NCBI RefSeq assembly: GCF_010093535.1
Contig: NW_022985196.1
Coordinates: 657,996-721,995 of the forward strand
Source of the DNA: Lindgomyces ingoldianus
Taxonomy: Eukaryota > Ascomycota > Dothideomycetes > Pleosporales > Lindgomycetaceae
DNA length: 64,000 nt
Direction: 5' to 3'
The notes below the pieces were generated by a model, which searched no databases, was not told where the DNA came from, and was given only the letters and a program-made list of their open reading frames with translations. The position numbers were made by a program, and so were the translations under genes. Below, piece after piece: positions 31,462 to 45,900 of the stretch; position 1 is the first letter of the stretch; each line of letters begins with the position of its first letter.

Positions 31462-33541
31462 ATGACCACCTTAAAAGACCCCTCCATCACCCCCTCCACA
31501 TTCTCTACCACGCGCTTTGATTATTTAATCGTGGGTGGGGGCACTGCCGGTCTCGTCGTTGCGGCCCGTCTTTCTGAAGCCAGGGGATCTTCCATCACGG
31601 TTGGGGTGCTGGAAGCGGGGCCGAAATCTCTTGACGACCCGCTCATCAATGTGCCTGGTCGATTTGGAGAATCCCTGGGTGGTCAGTACGACTGGCGGTT
31701 CGAAACTGTCCCGCAACCAGGCCTCAATGGGAGGAGGCTGCTTTGGCCGCGCGGGAGAGTTCTTGGCGGGACGAGCGCTCTGAATTTCATGACCTGGACG
31801 AGAGGAAACAGGGAAGACTATGATGCATGGGAAGAGCTCGGGAATGAAGGATGGGGGTGGGACGGCATGTTGTGAGTGAGTTTCGTGGGGCATCCCTCCT
31901 TGCGAGAGGACATTCTACACCTACGCAAGAGCTAAATATCTTCATCACTGCCTTAGAACTCACCCTGCTTTTATGTACCTGGCTCACCTCTTCTATTGAA
32001 CTAATATCTGATCAGGAAGAAGAGATTGCAGTCGAAAAGGACATGGGAATCTGGAGCTGACCTATTCATAGGCCCTTCTTCAAAAGAACAGAAACACTCC
32101 ACCAATCAAGCCCCAAACATCAATCTCAACACCAATCACACTTCAACACCGAGTTTCACGGCACAGATGGGCCAATCAGTAGCATTTACTCCAAAGATTT
32201 CTCTGCCCCACATCAACACTGGCACGCTACGCTGAACAATCTTGGATTGGAGACGAACAAAAGCCACTTTTCAGGGTCGAATCTAGGCGCATTTACGACA
32301 CTGACGTCTGTGGATCCGGATACGCGGACTAGGGCGTCTTCCGCAACCGCATATTATCTACCGAATCTTGGGCGAAGTAATCTCCATGTGCTTCCAGACG
32401 CAACCGTTCACAGAGTGTTATTGGAAGGTAGAGATGATGAGTGGGTGGCAACTGGCGTTGCATATGCTTGTGGTGGTCAAGAGTTCGTCGTGAGGGCCGC
32501 ACGTGAAGTCATTCTTTGTGCCGGCAGCGTGCAGTCGCCCCAAGTCCTTGAACTCTCCGGCATCGGAAATCCAGAAATCTTGGAGGCAGCAGGCATTTCT
32601 GTGAAAGTAGCGAACTCAAATGTTGGGGAAAATCTACAAGAGCATATGAGAAAGTACCCTAGGTTTCCCTTCCTCGTTACAGATAAAGTAACCAGTTATC
32701 AGTGACGGCAGCAATCTACGAGCTCCCATCCGATCTTATTGGGCCCGACGAACTCCGCGCAGATTCCGTTCTCGCAGCCGCCGCCCAAGAAGCCTACAAA
32801 ACCTCCCAATCTGGGGTCTATGCTATGCTTCCCTGCGCCCTCGGCTACGCCTCACTCTCGCAGGTTATTCCCTCCCCGAAACTCAGATGGATTCTTAGCA
32901 ACCTTCCCACAGCAGAAACTTCACGTGATAAAATCTTATCAAAACAGTTCACAAACTCGAAACGCGGACAGATAGAATATCTTTTCGACTTGGGCAACTG
33001 GTCCCCATATTTCAAGTCCGAGCCGGGGAGGGTTTATGGGACGATGCTTATGATGCTTCAACTTCCCCTGTCTAAAGGAAGTATACACATCACTTCATCC
33101 TCCATAAATGACAAACCAGCTATCGATCCAAAGTATTTCGAAGGCCCCGGTGGTGAATTGGACTTCTCCATTATGTCTTACTGTCAACGCTTTGCTGACA
33201 AGATCTGTCGCACTTCGCCATTATCTAGCATCATACAAAAGCGTGTGTACCCTCCCGAGTCATTTTTTCCTTCTCCGTCCGAATACAAAGAAGATTTTAC
33301 TTCTTGGATTCGCTCCTCTTGCATTACAGACTGGCATCCCATCGGCACCTGCGCGATGGGCGGACATGAAGGCATTAAAGCCGGAGTCGTGGATGCAAGA
33401 TTAAGGGTCTATGGCGTGAAAAGATTGAGAGTTGCGGATGCCAGTGTGATGCCCTTGCATATTTGTAGTCATCCACAGGCAACAGTTTATGCGATTGGAG
33501 AGAAAGCTGCGGAGATGATACTCAACGATTGGGGATCGTGA
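31462..33541 (+). CDS. GMC-family FAD oxidoreductase, one splice donor damaged
   Basis: Exons 31462-31871, 32072-32646 and 32703-33541 give 607 aa if the second intron is removed. The FAD-binding motif VGGGTAGLV is near residue 24, the GMC signature GRVLGGTSALN near 109, and the second GMC block GSVQSPQVLELSGIG near 370. The C-terminus has WHPIGTCAMG with the active-site His and the HICSHPQAT segment. There is no signal peptide. The family covers glucose and alcohol oxidases, choline dehydrogenases and aryl-alcohol oxidases; the substrate cannot be told. Oddity: frame and family demand that the second intron start after 32646, but the base there is T of TGAGAA, not GTGAGA, as if one G were lost. 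Reading without splicing runs into TGA at 32704-32706. Confidence 0.78.
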
Positions 33542-36500
33542 GGTTTGGCTTCGATTTCCTTGTCATGTTCACTTAGGGGGTAGGCACAATTTTCCTCCGC
33601 GCTATTTACCTTGTGGGTAACCCCAAGATGACTAGTTCAATCGATAAAAACTCATCCATTTAACTTCGATCCACAAGCTCAGTGGCTAAATTCAGAATCT
33701 TCCGTGTTTTCCGCCCTCTATCCCTAGTCCAACCTGATTTGCATTTGAGTTGAAAGAATACACCACCTTGAAAACCTAGAGTATAAAAGCCCTAAAATAG
33801 TGTCCTAACCAGACGCCACCTCCGGTGGCCAGATAGATTTCAAAATGTGTCGGCATTTTGACGTTCCACGGAAAGGGTGCTGTCTGCAACAACTACTGGC
33901 AGTGATTAAGCTCTCCCAAGATGACAAAGCTTGCCTTGTACCCACCTTCAAGACTGAGCAAATGGTTCGTTGTGCTCTCGAGCGACGTTTCCGAGGCGAT
34001 ATATTCTCTGCTCGATCCATACTCAGTCAAAATACTGGAGATTTTTGATTGCGGTATCGACCACGCTAAATGTCAAGGAGACTCCAGCTTCTTTCGTTCT
34101 ATTCATGATGAAAACAAATTAGGAAAGTTTTCCCACTTCAGCGCAACAGCCCTCGTGGATATACAGTCACCCACCCTCACCATATAGTGATGCGTCTTTG
34201 AAGTCTCAGTTACATACGATTAAAGTACTGTCTGAACAGCACAGGCACATGGAGCTGTAAATGTGTATGCTCTTCTCATCTCCTATGTTTTGACACACAT
34301 AGTTTCAGCAATTGGTCTTGCAAGATTCCGCACGGGGATTTCACCAACACTGTTCACCGGAAAAAGCTGGTCCTATTCAGCTCAAAGGCGACGGAACCAA
34401 TAGCAGCCTCATGGCAAGGTGGATCGGAGTCTCTCCACAAACATGGTTAGGAACCACAAAGCACTATTCCAAGAACGTAGAGACGTTAAATTCTTCTTGT
34501 AGTCACAGATCTTGACATCAACTTGGATAAGGTGCTACCAATTCGTGTTGTCATTACTGAGTTGATTAGGGCCGTCAACCCCAATTTATCGTCGACCTTA
34601 TCTGCATCATTTTTAGAGGCCTCTACATCCTGAATCCACTCTCCCACATGCAGCCGATCAATTGCAACTGTGCCTATCTCAGAGGTCATGCCGATACTCT
34701 GGCAATGTTAGACTAAGTTTAAGACTTTCCTTCACAAGCGGATTGAATCAATCGAAACCTCAGAATTCCCAAAGAAGTAATGTCGCCATTCACCATCGTC
34801 TCCTGGGATTTGGATACACCTGGCACAAGATCGGGTAGATTGTTGATCAGATCTTTGATAAAAGCGGTAAGCGTCTCAAATTTGGCTTTATCATGAATCG
34901 CCTATTTCCTCTTCGCTATCGTGTTAGGTTGTAGTCGAGTATCTAGTGGAAACAGCCGCTGAAACGATTTCCGGAAGCAGCTGATTGCTAACTGAATCCT
35001 ATAGCGGTCCCGAAGTTTATCAGCGTTCAGACAGAGATACAATTGACTTAAGGTATCTCTCTATAAGACCTTGTTTCGAACTATCTAGTTCCTTATTGCA
35101 TCCTTCTTTCGGATCTTGAGTTCTCGACAAGATCACCCCAGGTGAGTAATATCTCCTTTTAGTAGTCATGTTAGATTAAAAGGAGTTCGGGGTAGCCTGG
35201 AAGTAATAAATACATTATAAGCAAGTGCTGAGAGTGAGGCCCACGCCACCGCACCAATCAGAAGGCTGATGGGCTCGAACGGGTCCATGGTGGACGAGAA
35301 TGTGTATAGATCAAGAGTAGAACGTAAAGGATTGAATAAAAACTAAAGGGAGACTAGTCAACTTCAAAGTCTAGATATACGCAGTTTTTCAAAAGATGTA
35401 GCTGAAAGACGCGTACTGATCTCGTGTGGCCGGGCTGAATTTGCTTCCGGTTTTACGGCCACCTTGGATGTTTGTACAGCCTTCCCTCCTACATAACCTG
35501 CAATATTCATACCTCAGCATATTCTAACAGTGGCTCCCTAGGACCTTTTGACAGAAGTATTAACGAGAATGGAACGGCCACGAGGGTATTTGAAGCAGTG
35601 GATTGGGAATTGACGCTTAGAAGAGGGGTAATCGTGCAGTCTAGTGGGTCTGAAGTAACACTAAAGGAAGGGATGTAGGGTAAGCTAGAATGTACTTTCG
35701 AGATGTGAGTTAACTCCTCCGATCTCGCATCGCCTGCAGCAGGCTTTAAGGAGTCATGCCGTCTCTTCACCCACCGCTTGGAAGAAGTCCGCTCTTCGGG
35801 GTACTGGCCGCATTTTATCTGTCTCTCAAGTTCCAGGATTGGATAGTGGAAGCTCTCAAATATTTACGCCGAAAACTATACAACACAGAAGAAGAAGACA
35901 GGTTGGAAACGAAAGCCCACGAGGGTATCAAAGATAAAGCGTAGCAAAGAATTTGGTATTGGGTGCTGATGGCATTGCTTATGGTCCTTGCTTAGATGCT
36001 GCTCTCCTGACGAGATGTGAACCGGAACCGAACACCAGCGAGGGCATCAAATATAGACCACGACCAATATTTTGGCATAAAGCCTTCAGCAGAAACAAAG
36101 AGATTACACCAGAACAAGAAAGGGAAAACTATGATATTCGAAATGGCATGGATACGTGCGTTTTATAGGGACATCCACACCTAGACCTGTATAAGAGGTT
36201 TGATGGGAAACCAAAATTGTGAGCCCGGCTCTCAGCATACGATAACAAGCCTGGGGGCCATGATCTTAATTGGTACAATATTTATTCGGTTCTAATTTGA
36301 TAGTATTGCAGGGATAAAACCATACTGTTTTATGCAGGAGAACCTTGGAAGCTATGGAAGGATTAAGTTCGAGAGTTTGGACTCTGGCTCATACTTTCTG
36401 CTGCTGGAATTGGAACGATGATATTTTCAGGTACTTGTCAAAATTTATCGCTGTACGCTCTAATGATAGCTAATGCCCTAGAATCATTCCAGCGAACCCC

Positions 36501-36938
36501 TAGATTGCTTAAGGAGACTATACAAGTAGCAGGTACCCGAGCTCTACCACCTCAACAGAAGTCGAATGCCTCCACCCCATCCACTTCATACCGAATCAAC
36601 TTCATTTTCTCCAAATGCAATTAACAGCACCGTCAAAATTACATTCGCGTTTCCAAGATTTAGCTCGCGGCGGTGAGAGCGACGATGTTACGACATACGT
36701 TTGGAAATTTCAGGAGCAGTATCACTTCCATGGGTCACCTAGGCCCCAAAATGTACCAAACCCAAAACTATCAACATGAAAAAACAACTACAGCTGCGAA
36801 GCGCTACGTGGCTACTATAAACTACCTAGTTTACGTTTCGAACTCATACCTCAAGATTATACACATACATCTAGCTCTCTCTATACATGCCTTTTCACGT
36901 CGTCTCAACCTCTCACAAATACGTCGAAACCGAACCTC
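33542..36938. other. gene-poor 3.4-kb interval with weak small open frames
   Basis: No gene is confidently supported. A TATAAAAG box at 33782 precedes an ATG in good context at 33845 (open frame 33845-34048, Cys-containing, 67 aa), and an overlapping frame, 33921-34187, is also open. Further on, 35756-35944 (a hydrophobic stretch then a Glu-rich tail) and 35953-36168 might be exons of one gene, but no clean join emerges. These could be remnants or small lineage-specific genes. Confidence 0.3.
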
Positions 36939-39900
36939 CTAAGCATAGCTAGCCCACCCGGAATACAGCACCGCCAAATTCCGCTCATCCGTCGCCATCT
37001 GAATAAGCTCATTAACTGTCGCCCTTGTACTTAATGTCTTACTCAACTTCTTCTCCACCACACTCAAAGCCCGTCCCGCCTCGCCCGCCTGCTCTTCTCG
37101 TTTCTTGTTACTCTGTTCCCCACCATCGTCGATCACACCCGATATTCCAATCGCCATTGCCGGGCCAGGGGTGCTACCAGGCATAACGCTTCCCGCTCTA
37201 CTCGGACCGGCGCCATTTGCTGCGTTCGTTTCTTGGGGCCCTTCTTGCATCCTCTTTGCTTTCGTAGGTGTTACGCTCCAGTTAACTAGGGGGTCGTAGC
37301 GCAGGACATTTAACAGCGTCATAATCGACTCGCGTTCTTCCCGAAGTGTGTCCATGGTGAATTCACAGCACCTCCTAAACACACCTTCTGTTTTCGTATA
37401 CCCCATTGCATCGACTAGGTCGCGGGTGAGCCTAAAAGGCACCACTTCAGGAACAGGTAGAACGCGTCCGGCTTCGAAACTAACCCCGAGGTCGATGTGA
37501 ACGACTTCTCCTGATTTCTCATCGAGGAGGATGTTGTGGCAATGGCGATCTCCGAGGCCGAGAACGTGGCCGAGGATGGAGATTGCGGCTGTGGATCGTG
37601 TGTATGCTAGACGTCGTTCAAACCATTCGTCGGGGTCCTCGAACCGCTCGAGCAGGAAGTAGCGTAGGACAGGATGGAAGTTGTCTGCTGCTCTCTGCCA
37701 TATTTTGACCCGTGTATTCAGTGAGTCGTTTTGGCATTTCCCGATTTCCTTGCGGCATTGTTCTGATCTCCAGTCACTCGGATAGTATTTTTCGTGCGCA
37801 GGCATGACGTACGAGTGGAGTGGCATGGTGTTTGGTACGAATTCCATCAGCCCGGATCGAGTGGAGAGGGGGAGGACTTTATAGGTGCGGATTCCGAGGT
37901 TGCGGATGCGTGTCGCTGTATGGTTCTTCAGAAGACGAGACACCTGATCGAAGACTTGCTCCATGATGGCGTCTTGCCGGAGGTCATCGTTGCCGGATTT
38001 AAACTTGGATTGAGTCAGCTTACGTTGTAGAGATGCACAGGTTGATACATACAAGTTGTTTGTACGGCCTGCCATCAGAAGCGAGTGCCGTGATGATCTT
38101 CGGTGCGCTGAGGCCGTTGGCAATTGTCATCCTTGGTTTGAACCCAACGATCTTGGGCAAGTCGCTGTAGTCGCAACTGGCACGAACCTCAATTGCTAGT
38201 GTGGCGGGAGGGACCCCCATCGGCGGAATCTTCTGAAGCATTGCCTTCGACTCTCCATACTTCTCCAGCGCGATGTCTCTGCCCATCCGGTTATCCTGTT
38301 CGTTCTTGAACATGGCAAGGTTGTGATAGAGTCCATTTGATTGATATATCACATTCCAGTACTTCCCTGCCTTCCTGTCGCTACCTAACATCTGGGCGAT
38401 CTGAGCCGCAGCCCGCTGTCGAGACTTCGCCGACTCATCTTTTGAGCGGACGACATCCTCTCTTGTAATTGAACCGACCTTCATTTGAATAGCAAAGATC
38501 TGGTGCATACCATGATACGGGTGCTCAGCACAAATTCGGAACACTAGCTCAAACAAGAGCTTCTGGAAGTCGGTCGCTTCTGCCTGTAGTCGGGATGATA
38601 GTTGGTTCATCAGGAGGGCGAATTTACCGCTGGGTACTCTTGAGAGATAAGCTCGAACAGCCTCATTCGCTAAAGGCATATCTGAATACTCAAGCCATAG
38701 GGAGAAGACACGGAGAGCGTCGTTGTTGTACTCGTCGCTCGCTTGGAGTGAGAGGAGGTAATTCTCCAAGCATTGACGTAAGAATTGTTCACGGCTTTTG
38801 CGCAACCTCTCATACTCACCATGGTCGAGATTATACCAATTTTGGGCTCGCTGCGCGTTTCGTCGGTAAGTTTCCCTCATACTCTTGCTCTTGTCCGTTT
38901 GGCTCAGCTTTAAAAAGTCTTGCCATTCCTGGTGCTTGCGGTCCATTACCGTCTTGATACGCGCAATGTCTTCAGCGGCCTCTGGGCTTTGTAATTGCTT
39001 ATCGCAGAAGAGGGCATATTCGTGAAAGACTTGCCCTGGGTATGTGCCTTGTGTTTGTCCTTTCAGCTCATGAATCGCCGGTTCGAGGTACTCCTTGATA
39101 ATGGTATCAGGTTTGGCCAAACGAGCTTCAGCCAGATGATGACCCTAAGGGTGTTAGTATCAACTGTTGGATTCTTCGTAATTGTACTTACCAATTTCGC
39201 TAACAACACTGGTAGACTGATGTTAGTGGCTTGAGAATCAAAATTGGCATTATCGATAAGATGCTGGCGCATTCGAATGGATGTTTCGGCCTCGCCTTGC
39301 TCCCAAAGAACACTGGCGACCTCGTGTTGCGCGGCCACTTCAATGTCAAGGCCTACCGACTTGCATTGCTGCACGATATCTGACAAATAAGTAACACTCG
39401 CCAGAGATTCCTGAAGAGCCCCCTGTTTTCTGCAGATAGCTGATGACGAGACAAGCGCTTCCACTTCCATGTGACGAACTGTTCCAGTGCGTGCACATAG
39501 TGAATCTAGCAACGAGGGGTTGGTACTCAGTACGCTGAATAGCGTTTCTCGGCAAGACAAAAGTAGTCGAACGTCATCGAATCTACGCAAAATTTAGCAA
39601 TCTAGGGGGGTGATAGCGGATTTGGGGGACGTACTCTCCTGCTCGCATCCATTTCTCCCGACCTTTCATTTGATCCCAAATATCGAGGAGATGTTCCGGG
39701 TTTGTGCAAGTGACAATGTCGTCTGCTTCTGTCAACACGGCAAGCGTTCGCAGAGGAGTTTTCATCGACGTAGAGGAACTGTCGCGACCGGAGAAGTAAC
39801 TCATGGTGGCTAAGAATTGTCGGTTAAGCGACTTCCTGGCGCTCAAAGCGTCGGAGGCGTAGTGCAAGCTCTGGAATGCCTTAAAGAGTGTACTCGACTC

Positions 39901-42900
39901 GGTATGGTTCCCTTCTGGAGCTTTGATATCCCATTGACCAAGTTTCCGTGCAGTGTGGAGAGTGCTATCAACAACATCGTCCCCAATATCCTTGAATTGG
40001 TCGTTGGAAAGTAATGAGTGGGTAATGCTGTTCATGTTAAGTGATATAAGTGACTTAACCATTCCTCGAGAATCAACCGATTCGATCGCATTAGATCGCC
40101 GAATCTGGCTGTCTAGGCGAGCTCCGCGAAACAAAAGGCTCTTCACCCCATCTCCCTCGTAGTCCAAGCGATCCAGCACCGAAGACAGGCTAGAACCCCT
40201 ATCTACTCCATAGAATGAGTCCGGTTCGTCCAGATTTTTGTAAATAGAAAGCTGCAGCTCAACTGGAAGTTTGGGCGGCCCTACTAGTATTGATGATCGT
40301 CTTGAAGTGCTCTTGACGATTGGCTGACCTGATGAGGTCTCTGCGAATAGTAGCGCACTTCTGTACATACCACAGAATGTTGCAGCTTGGGACGCTTTTA
40401 GGTAATCCACTTCCACCCATCGATCACGGTCGACTCGGGTTACCTCTTTCGGGGTAGGCTGGCTGCGGAGGTAGAGAATGGCCTCAATCAGGATTCGCAC
40501 GTATGAAACGGTAGTCGAATCGCAGTTACTAAACCATGACATGGTTGCTTCAGACATAGTACCCCGAACAACCCTTTCTCCATCGAAGTCTTGTAGTAAG
40601 ACGAGATGGAGAATATAAGGGAATAGCAGTTCTGCCATACCTTCAATGCCTTGAAGGATTCGGGACAATGAGCCTAGAATTGGATCTTGCGCAGCTACTT
40701 GGCACAGTGAAATGGCGAGATCTTGAATCCATGTAGATACGGATTTGGGTTGAGAAGGATATGCACTCTGCTCAAGCGTCTCAGTATGTACGACTGACCT
40801 GGGCTCGGGTTCCTCTGGCATAGGTAGATTGAGGGCGGTGCCAATGGGTACCGGTACTGTCTTTTGCAATTCTCCAACATAGGTGTCATCCGAGGAGAGG
40901 CGGGATATGAGCAACCGTACTCCATCTTCTGCCAGGCTCACCTCCTTACGATCATCGCTATAGAATAAGTCGATAATATTCTTGACGATTGCCGCACGCG
41001 AACTCTTACCTAGAGATGCTCTCGGGGAATGAGACTGGCCAGACCAGGGGCGGGACAGTCTTGCACTTCGCTTCACCTCTCCGCAAGCACTGAAGGTCCG
41101 GCCTAAGACTCTAGCTGCCCATAATAGATAGCCATCACCGATATTACTACGTTGACATGATTCCCATACCTGGGGTGCATAGTCAACTACGTCCGCATCT
41201 GATCCGAGGACGTCTTCTCGGGCGGTCAGTGCTGGCTGAAAGTTCTGGCAAAGGAGCCCAAGGGCAACCTCTCGTGAGGTCTTATTGAGAAGTCTTCGAT
41301 CAGACCGAACGTCATCTAGTATTTCCAGCAGTAGCCTACTCTCGTCACTACCTTTTATTGAATTACCCTCAGTACGGACACGAGAAGCCGCTGTAATAAT
41401 TGACTTGAATGCCTTGACGGCAGAATTTGAGCCACCAGAGGCGAGTGTATTGGCGAGTGACTCGAGGTATGTTGTGAACCATGCATGAAACATTTGCGCT
41501 TTGTTCATCGTTGCGGTGTGTTGAGACTGCTGGGTAGTGCTCTCCTGGGAGGATCCAAGGAATTCTCGAATAGAGATGAGGATAGACAAGCCAATCCCGG
41601 TTACGAAGTTGAGCTGAGAACTTAGATAGCGAGCCCCGTGTTCGAAGAGATACTGCACGATTCCTAGCGTATCCTCTGCGCATTGTATGTCTGTGAGAAA
41701 TGGTCGTAGAGATTGAAGAGTCATGTGCAAAGGATACCCTTCATAGGCGACCTCTCCTGCAAGGGCGATGAGGATACGGACCTTACGGATGATGGACCGA
41801 GCGTGAATCGAACCAAGAGCTGGATGAATACGGTCCAGGAGCATCCGCATTACAAAAGTGAAATTGCTCGGCGTCCAAAAGCGTACCGGGTCACCACCAG
41901 TGCGACGGCACAGACGTTCAAGTTGGTCAATCAGATAGAAAGCAGAAAATGACGGCTCGATTTTTAGATCAAGTTCCTGACTGGAGTGGCTGATAGTGGT
42001 CATGTGGGTGAGCGCTTTCGCAGTGGCTGTGAACGCAGGCCGTTTCTCTAGAGTTTTACTGAAGCGCTCTTCGTGATCAACCGTTTGCAAGATGTGTCCC
42101 AGGACTCTGGGGAAGTGGTCCTGTATTAGCGAAGAATATTGCTCTGGTCCAACCAAATCGCGCAGAAGCATAGCGTTGCTCGCGTCAGACTTGTTGCGAG
42201 CAAAACCTTTGCATGTGTCCCAAGAAAGGGTATATGCAGCTGCTTTACCAATATTTCTCATCAATATATCGGAGCTTATAGTGCCAAGTTGTTGGGCTAA
42301 GTAGCCCACCTCTTCTTTCAGTCCAAGCATAATGGCTTGCCCTACAGCCTCGGACTCGACGTCACGGAGAAGGTCGTCCAGTTTGCGGTAGTTAAAAGTT
42401 TGAAACGGTATTTCTGAGAATTTCCGCTTCCGATCTAACCATGTGAAGATGATCTGAGGAGCGAAAAGCTTGAAGAGTGCCTGTGGATCTGCTAAATCTC
42501 TTGCTCTTGCTACTTCGAAAATACACCGCTGTGCATGGCTTGCTGCGCGCTCAACTGAGCCCGCTGTTGCGAAGATGCGATACACAGTTTGTCGCAAAAG
42601 GGTGTGCCATCGAGATGCTAGCCTGGCTAGTACTAGCAATCGAATGGCAATCCCTTCAATCCAATCATCGTCACCAGGCAGATTGTCGTCAACATCTTGT
42701 AGGATTTTGTCGTGTTCAGACAAAATGAAATCTTCAAAAATATTTGCCAGTCGCTCCGCAATGTGGTATTTCACTGTAATCTCTCCATGCGAAAGAAGGC
42801 CAAAGAGGCTCGTTCGAACAGATGGAGATTTGCGGTTCTGGCTGAAGTCGGGTTGGTGCTTGAGCAAGCCATGGAGGAAGTTTGCGATAGCCTTTTGAAG

Positions 42901-45900
42901 GTTTGGTGACCTCCTTACTCCACCTTTTTCCATTCCCTTGATATAATACGCGTACATCGCTTCTGCGTTCTCGTATAAGTCTTGGGCTTCTCGGTCATTA
43001 GGCTTCGGGCTCCAAACAAGGATAGTTCCAACCAATACCTCCACCACCATGCCGTTTGCTACTTCGGAAGTGTTAAATTCTCGTGCACAGGGATCAATAA
43101 GGCCATCACTAAGTCGTTCGAGAAGCCTCAAACACGATGTCCTTTGAAACTGGAAGCATGTTGAAAACAGGGCTCGTACAAATTGCCGCGAGCGAAGTAG
43201 TTCAGCCTCTGAAACCGACACTAGATGTTCAACGAACCCGGTAGGGACCACGTCCAACTGGTCGTCTAGATTATCGTCCAAAGATGCGATCAGATGAATG
43301 TAGGCCGAGCAAGATGAGCGGAGAGCCGCGGCATCAGTTTCGGCCTGAACATCATGTCGAGGGACCTCAGTATCGGGGTTGAACACGCCCCCACCCGGTT
43401 GGGAATTTGGAGTCTCGTCAATATCCATGAAATCATCTTCTTCAGCATAGAAGGATTCTTTCATTTCTGTTCGATCTCCGAGAGTTTTAGATAGATAGAC
43501 AGCGAGCAGGAAGGTTCCTGCTTCTTTGAATGATACCCGTGACAACGTCTTCACTTGGCGAATGTCGGGAAGGCTGCGTGTGCAGACTTCTAGGACTGCG
43601 TCTACTTTGTATTGCTCAATGTCGCGTCTAGATAGGAAGCTCACGAACGATTGTGTAAGACTGTCGACGGAAGATTCAAGACTTGGGGTGCGACGATCAT
43701 CAGAATCGCTGAGGTATCCAACAGCTGAGACGACAATGCAGAAGTTTGTAATGATACGCATCATGTCCGAGGTTATACCTTGCGGACTCTCCTTAGACCA
43801 TGCTCTCCAACGTTGCCGGGTCTTCTCTAGCTCGGAAATGCAGAATTCGAGTAATTTGGTCTCCAGCTGCATAGGATGGTGCTCCGAAGGTGTGGAATCT
43901 ATGAGGACGCGTTTCAGATCCACTGATACTTGAAAATTCTCTTGATCATCCAGTAGAAGCAGGTAGTGGGTAAGCTTCTTGTATTGGGAAGTCTGAATCT
44001 GAGCCTGCGCGATTGGGCCTAGCACCATGAAGGGTGAAGCATCAATAGGAGTAAAAGGCCGATCGAGACAGGAATGGAGTAAACGTAATATATCTCTAGC
44101 ATCACAATGATGAGCATTTAACAAAGCATATGTTCTCTCCGGAAACATGCCTGCGACTGTTAGTATGAATGTGATTCTGCCAAGGACGCCATTACTTACT
44201 TGGCGTCCACTTGGTGAATAGCCAGTTCAAGATGCGTTCCGCCGTCTGGTTAAAGAGTGTTGGGTTTTCGGTGGTTCTTTCTTGTATAATGGTCGCCAAC
44301 AAAGAGGAACTAGTTTCTGTGAGTAACGCCGGCCCACTGAGCTCGATGGATAGTAACATGCTTTGAGCAATGTCAGATATCGCCGAATAGGGAACGATTT
44401 CCAACCGAAGGAGAACATTCAGCAAATGACATGCGGCTCTGGACGAAGAGATCGATGTGATAACTCGAGATGCACTTTGCCACGCCGATATCCAAAGTGG
44501 CGATAGAGAAACATGACTAGCAGACTTTTGAAAGGCCGCCCTGTTCTACGTCAGATGTTGTCACCGTCCTAGAATTGGAAGACTTACGCTGCTAGCCCTA
44601 TCATTGCCCATGTTGAATGAGCCGGATTTTCGTCTGCAATGTAAACAGTGAGCTTCTCCAACATCTGTTTAAGGTCCTCCGTGTCCAACGGGCCTTCTTG
44701 GGCCATGAAGGCAACGACTTGTAATGCAGCCCTTTTCGCACTGGATCTAGGTTCATAGATGTGGCGAAGGTACTCTTGAAAATGATGGGTAATTCGCAGT
44801 CGCTTTATCAGTATCTCTTCCCTATCTTCTCGTTCTTGAGATATTTTGCGTTTCCTCTCGTCGAGTATGAAGGAGAAGTGAGCAATAGCAGACACTGTCG
44901 TCCAAAGACCTTCACAGCGGCTATTGCCCGGCCCCATTGAGAATGCATATGTGTTTAGCGGATGAGTATCATTGCAAGCTTTGCCTATATGTCGAAAGCA
45001 GAGATGATGGTCTTCGAGATATTGAAGGGCCGAGCTTTCTTGTCTTCGCCGGTAATCTCCGTAGATTGTTTCTATGAGAGCCTCGAGCTCGGAACTAGTA
45101 GTTTCCTCGTGCGTTTCAGCTAGCATGCTCGAGATATGCGCTTCTGTGCGCATTAGAGTGATCAAGATCTCATCCCTAAGAAAGGGATCAGCCCACATAG
45201 ACTTCATTATGGGCAATAGGTCTCGAATGGTGCTTTTGGTTAGGTCAGTGGAGTGAAGAGTTGTCCGCACTAAGATGGAGTTGATTGCAACGAATGCGGC
45301 TGAGTATCCACGGCCAATTTTTCGTTCCAGAAACTGAACCAAGGTTGACAATATTTGACCGGCCTTTTCCAGCACCGGGGCGTTTGAGCTTCTCGTTAGA
45401 AACTGTATACAATTCACGAAATCTTCCGCCGTGTGTACAAGATCGTCGGGGATTGACTTTGTCCTTGCGCCGGGCTTCAATGCTGTGTCAGCCGACTCAC
45501 TGGGGGTACGTCCACGGCTAGACGAGAGGCCGGTGCTCGTCCAGCTGTTTGGAGGTCCCAGGTCGGGCTCTGTGAACAAGCTCGAGAGCGATTCAATGCA
45601 GAAGTCCACGGCAGCATCCCAACACTCCCGCGAAAGACGTTCGACGTGAGGCTGGTATTCCAGAAGCGCCCGTAGAGCCTTGGGAAGGTCTTCGAGCAGC
45701 GGTTTTACAAGCGCCCCACCCTTCCCCGGCAACACGTCGACTATGTGATCAACGATTAACTCGACTGTCGAGCTTTTGATTGCGCGAACGCCAGAAATTA
45801 TGATGTGCCGGAGAGCAGTCGCGGAGAGAGGCAGGAGGACTGAGGTTTTCGCGGACTTGGTTCTGCTACGAAGCCATGACGACCGCTCGTCCCGCATACA

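Noticed and set aside
39610..45649. Many plus-strand open frames antisense to TEL1
   Set aside because: They are shadows of a clear 2963-aa gene, with no splice signals or family similarity of their own.
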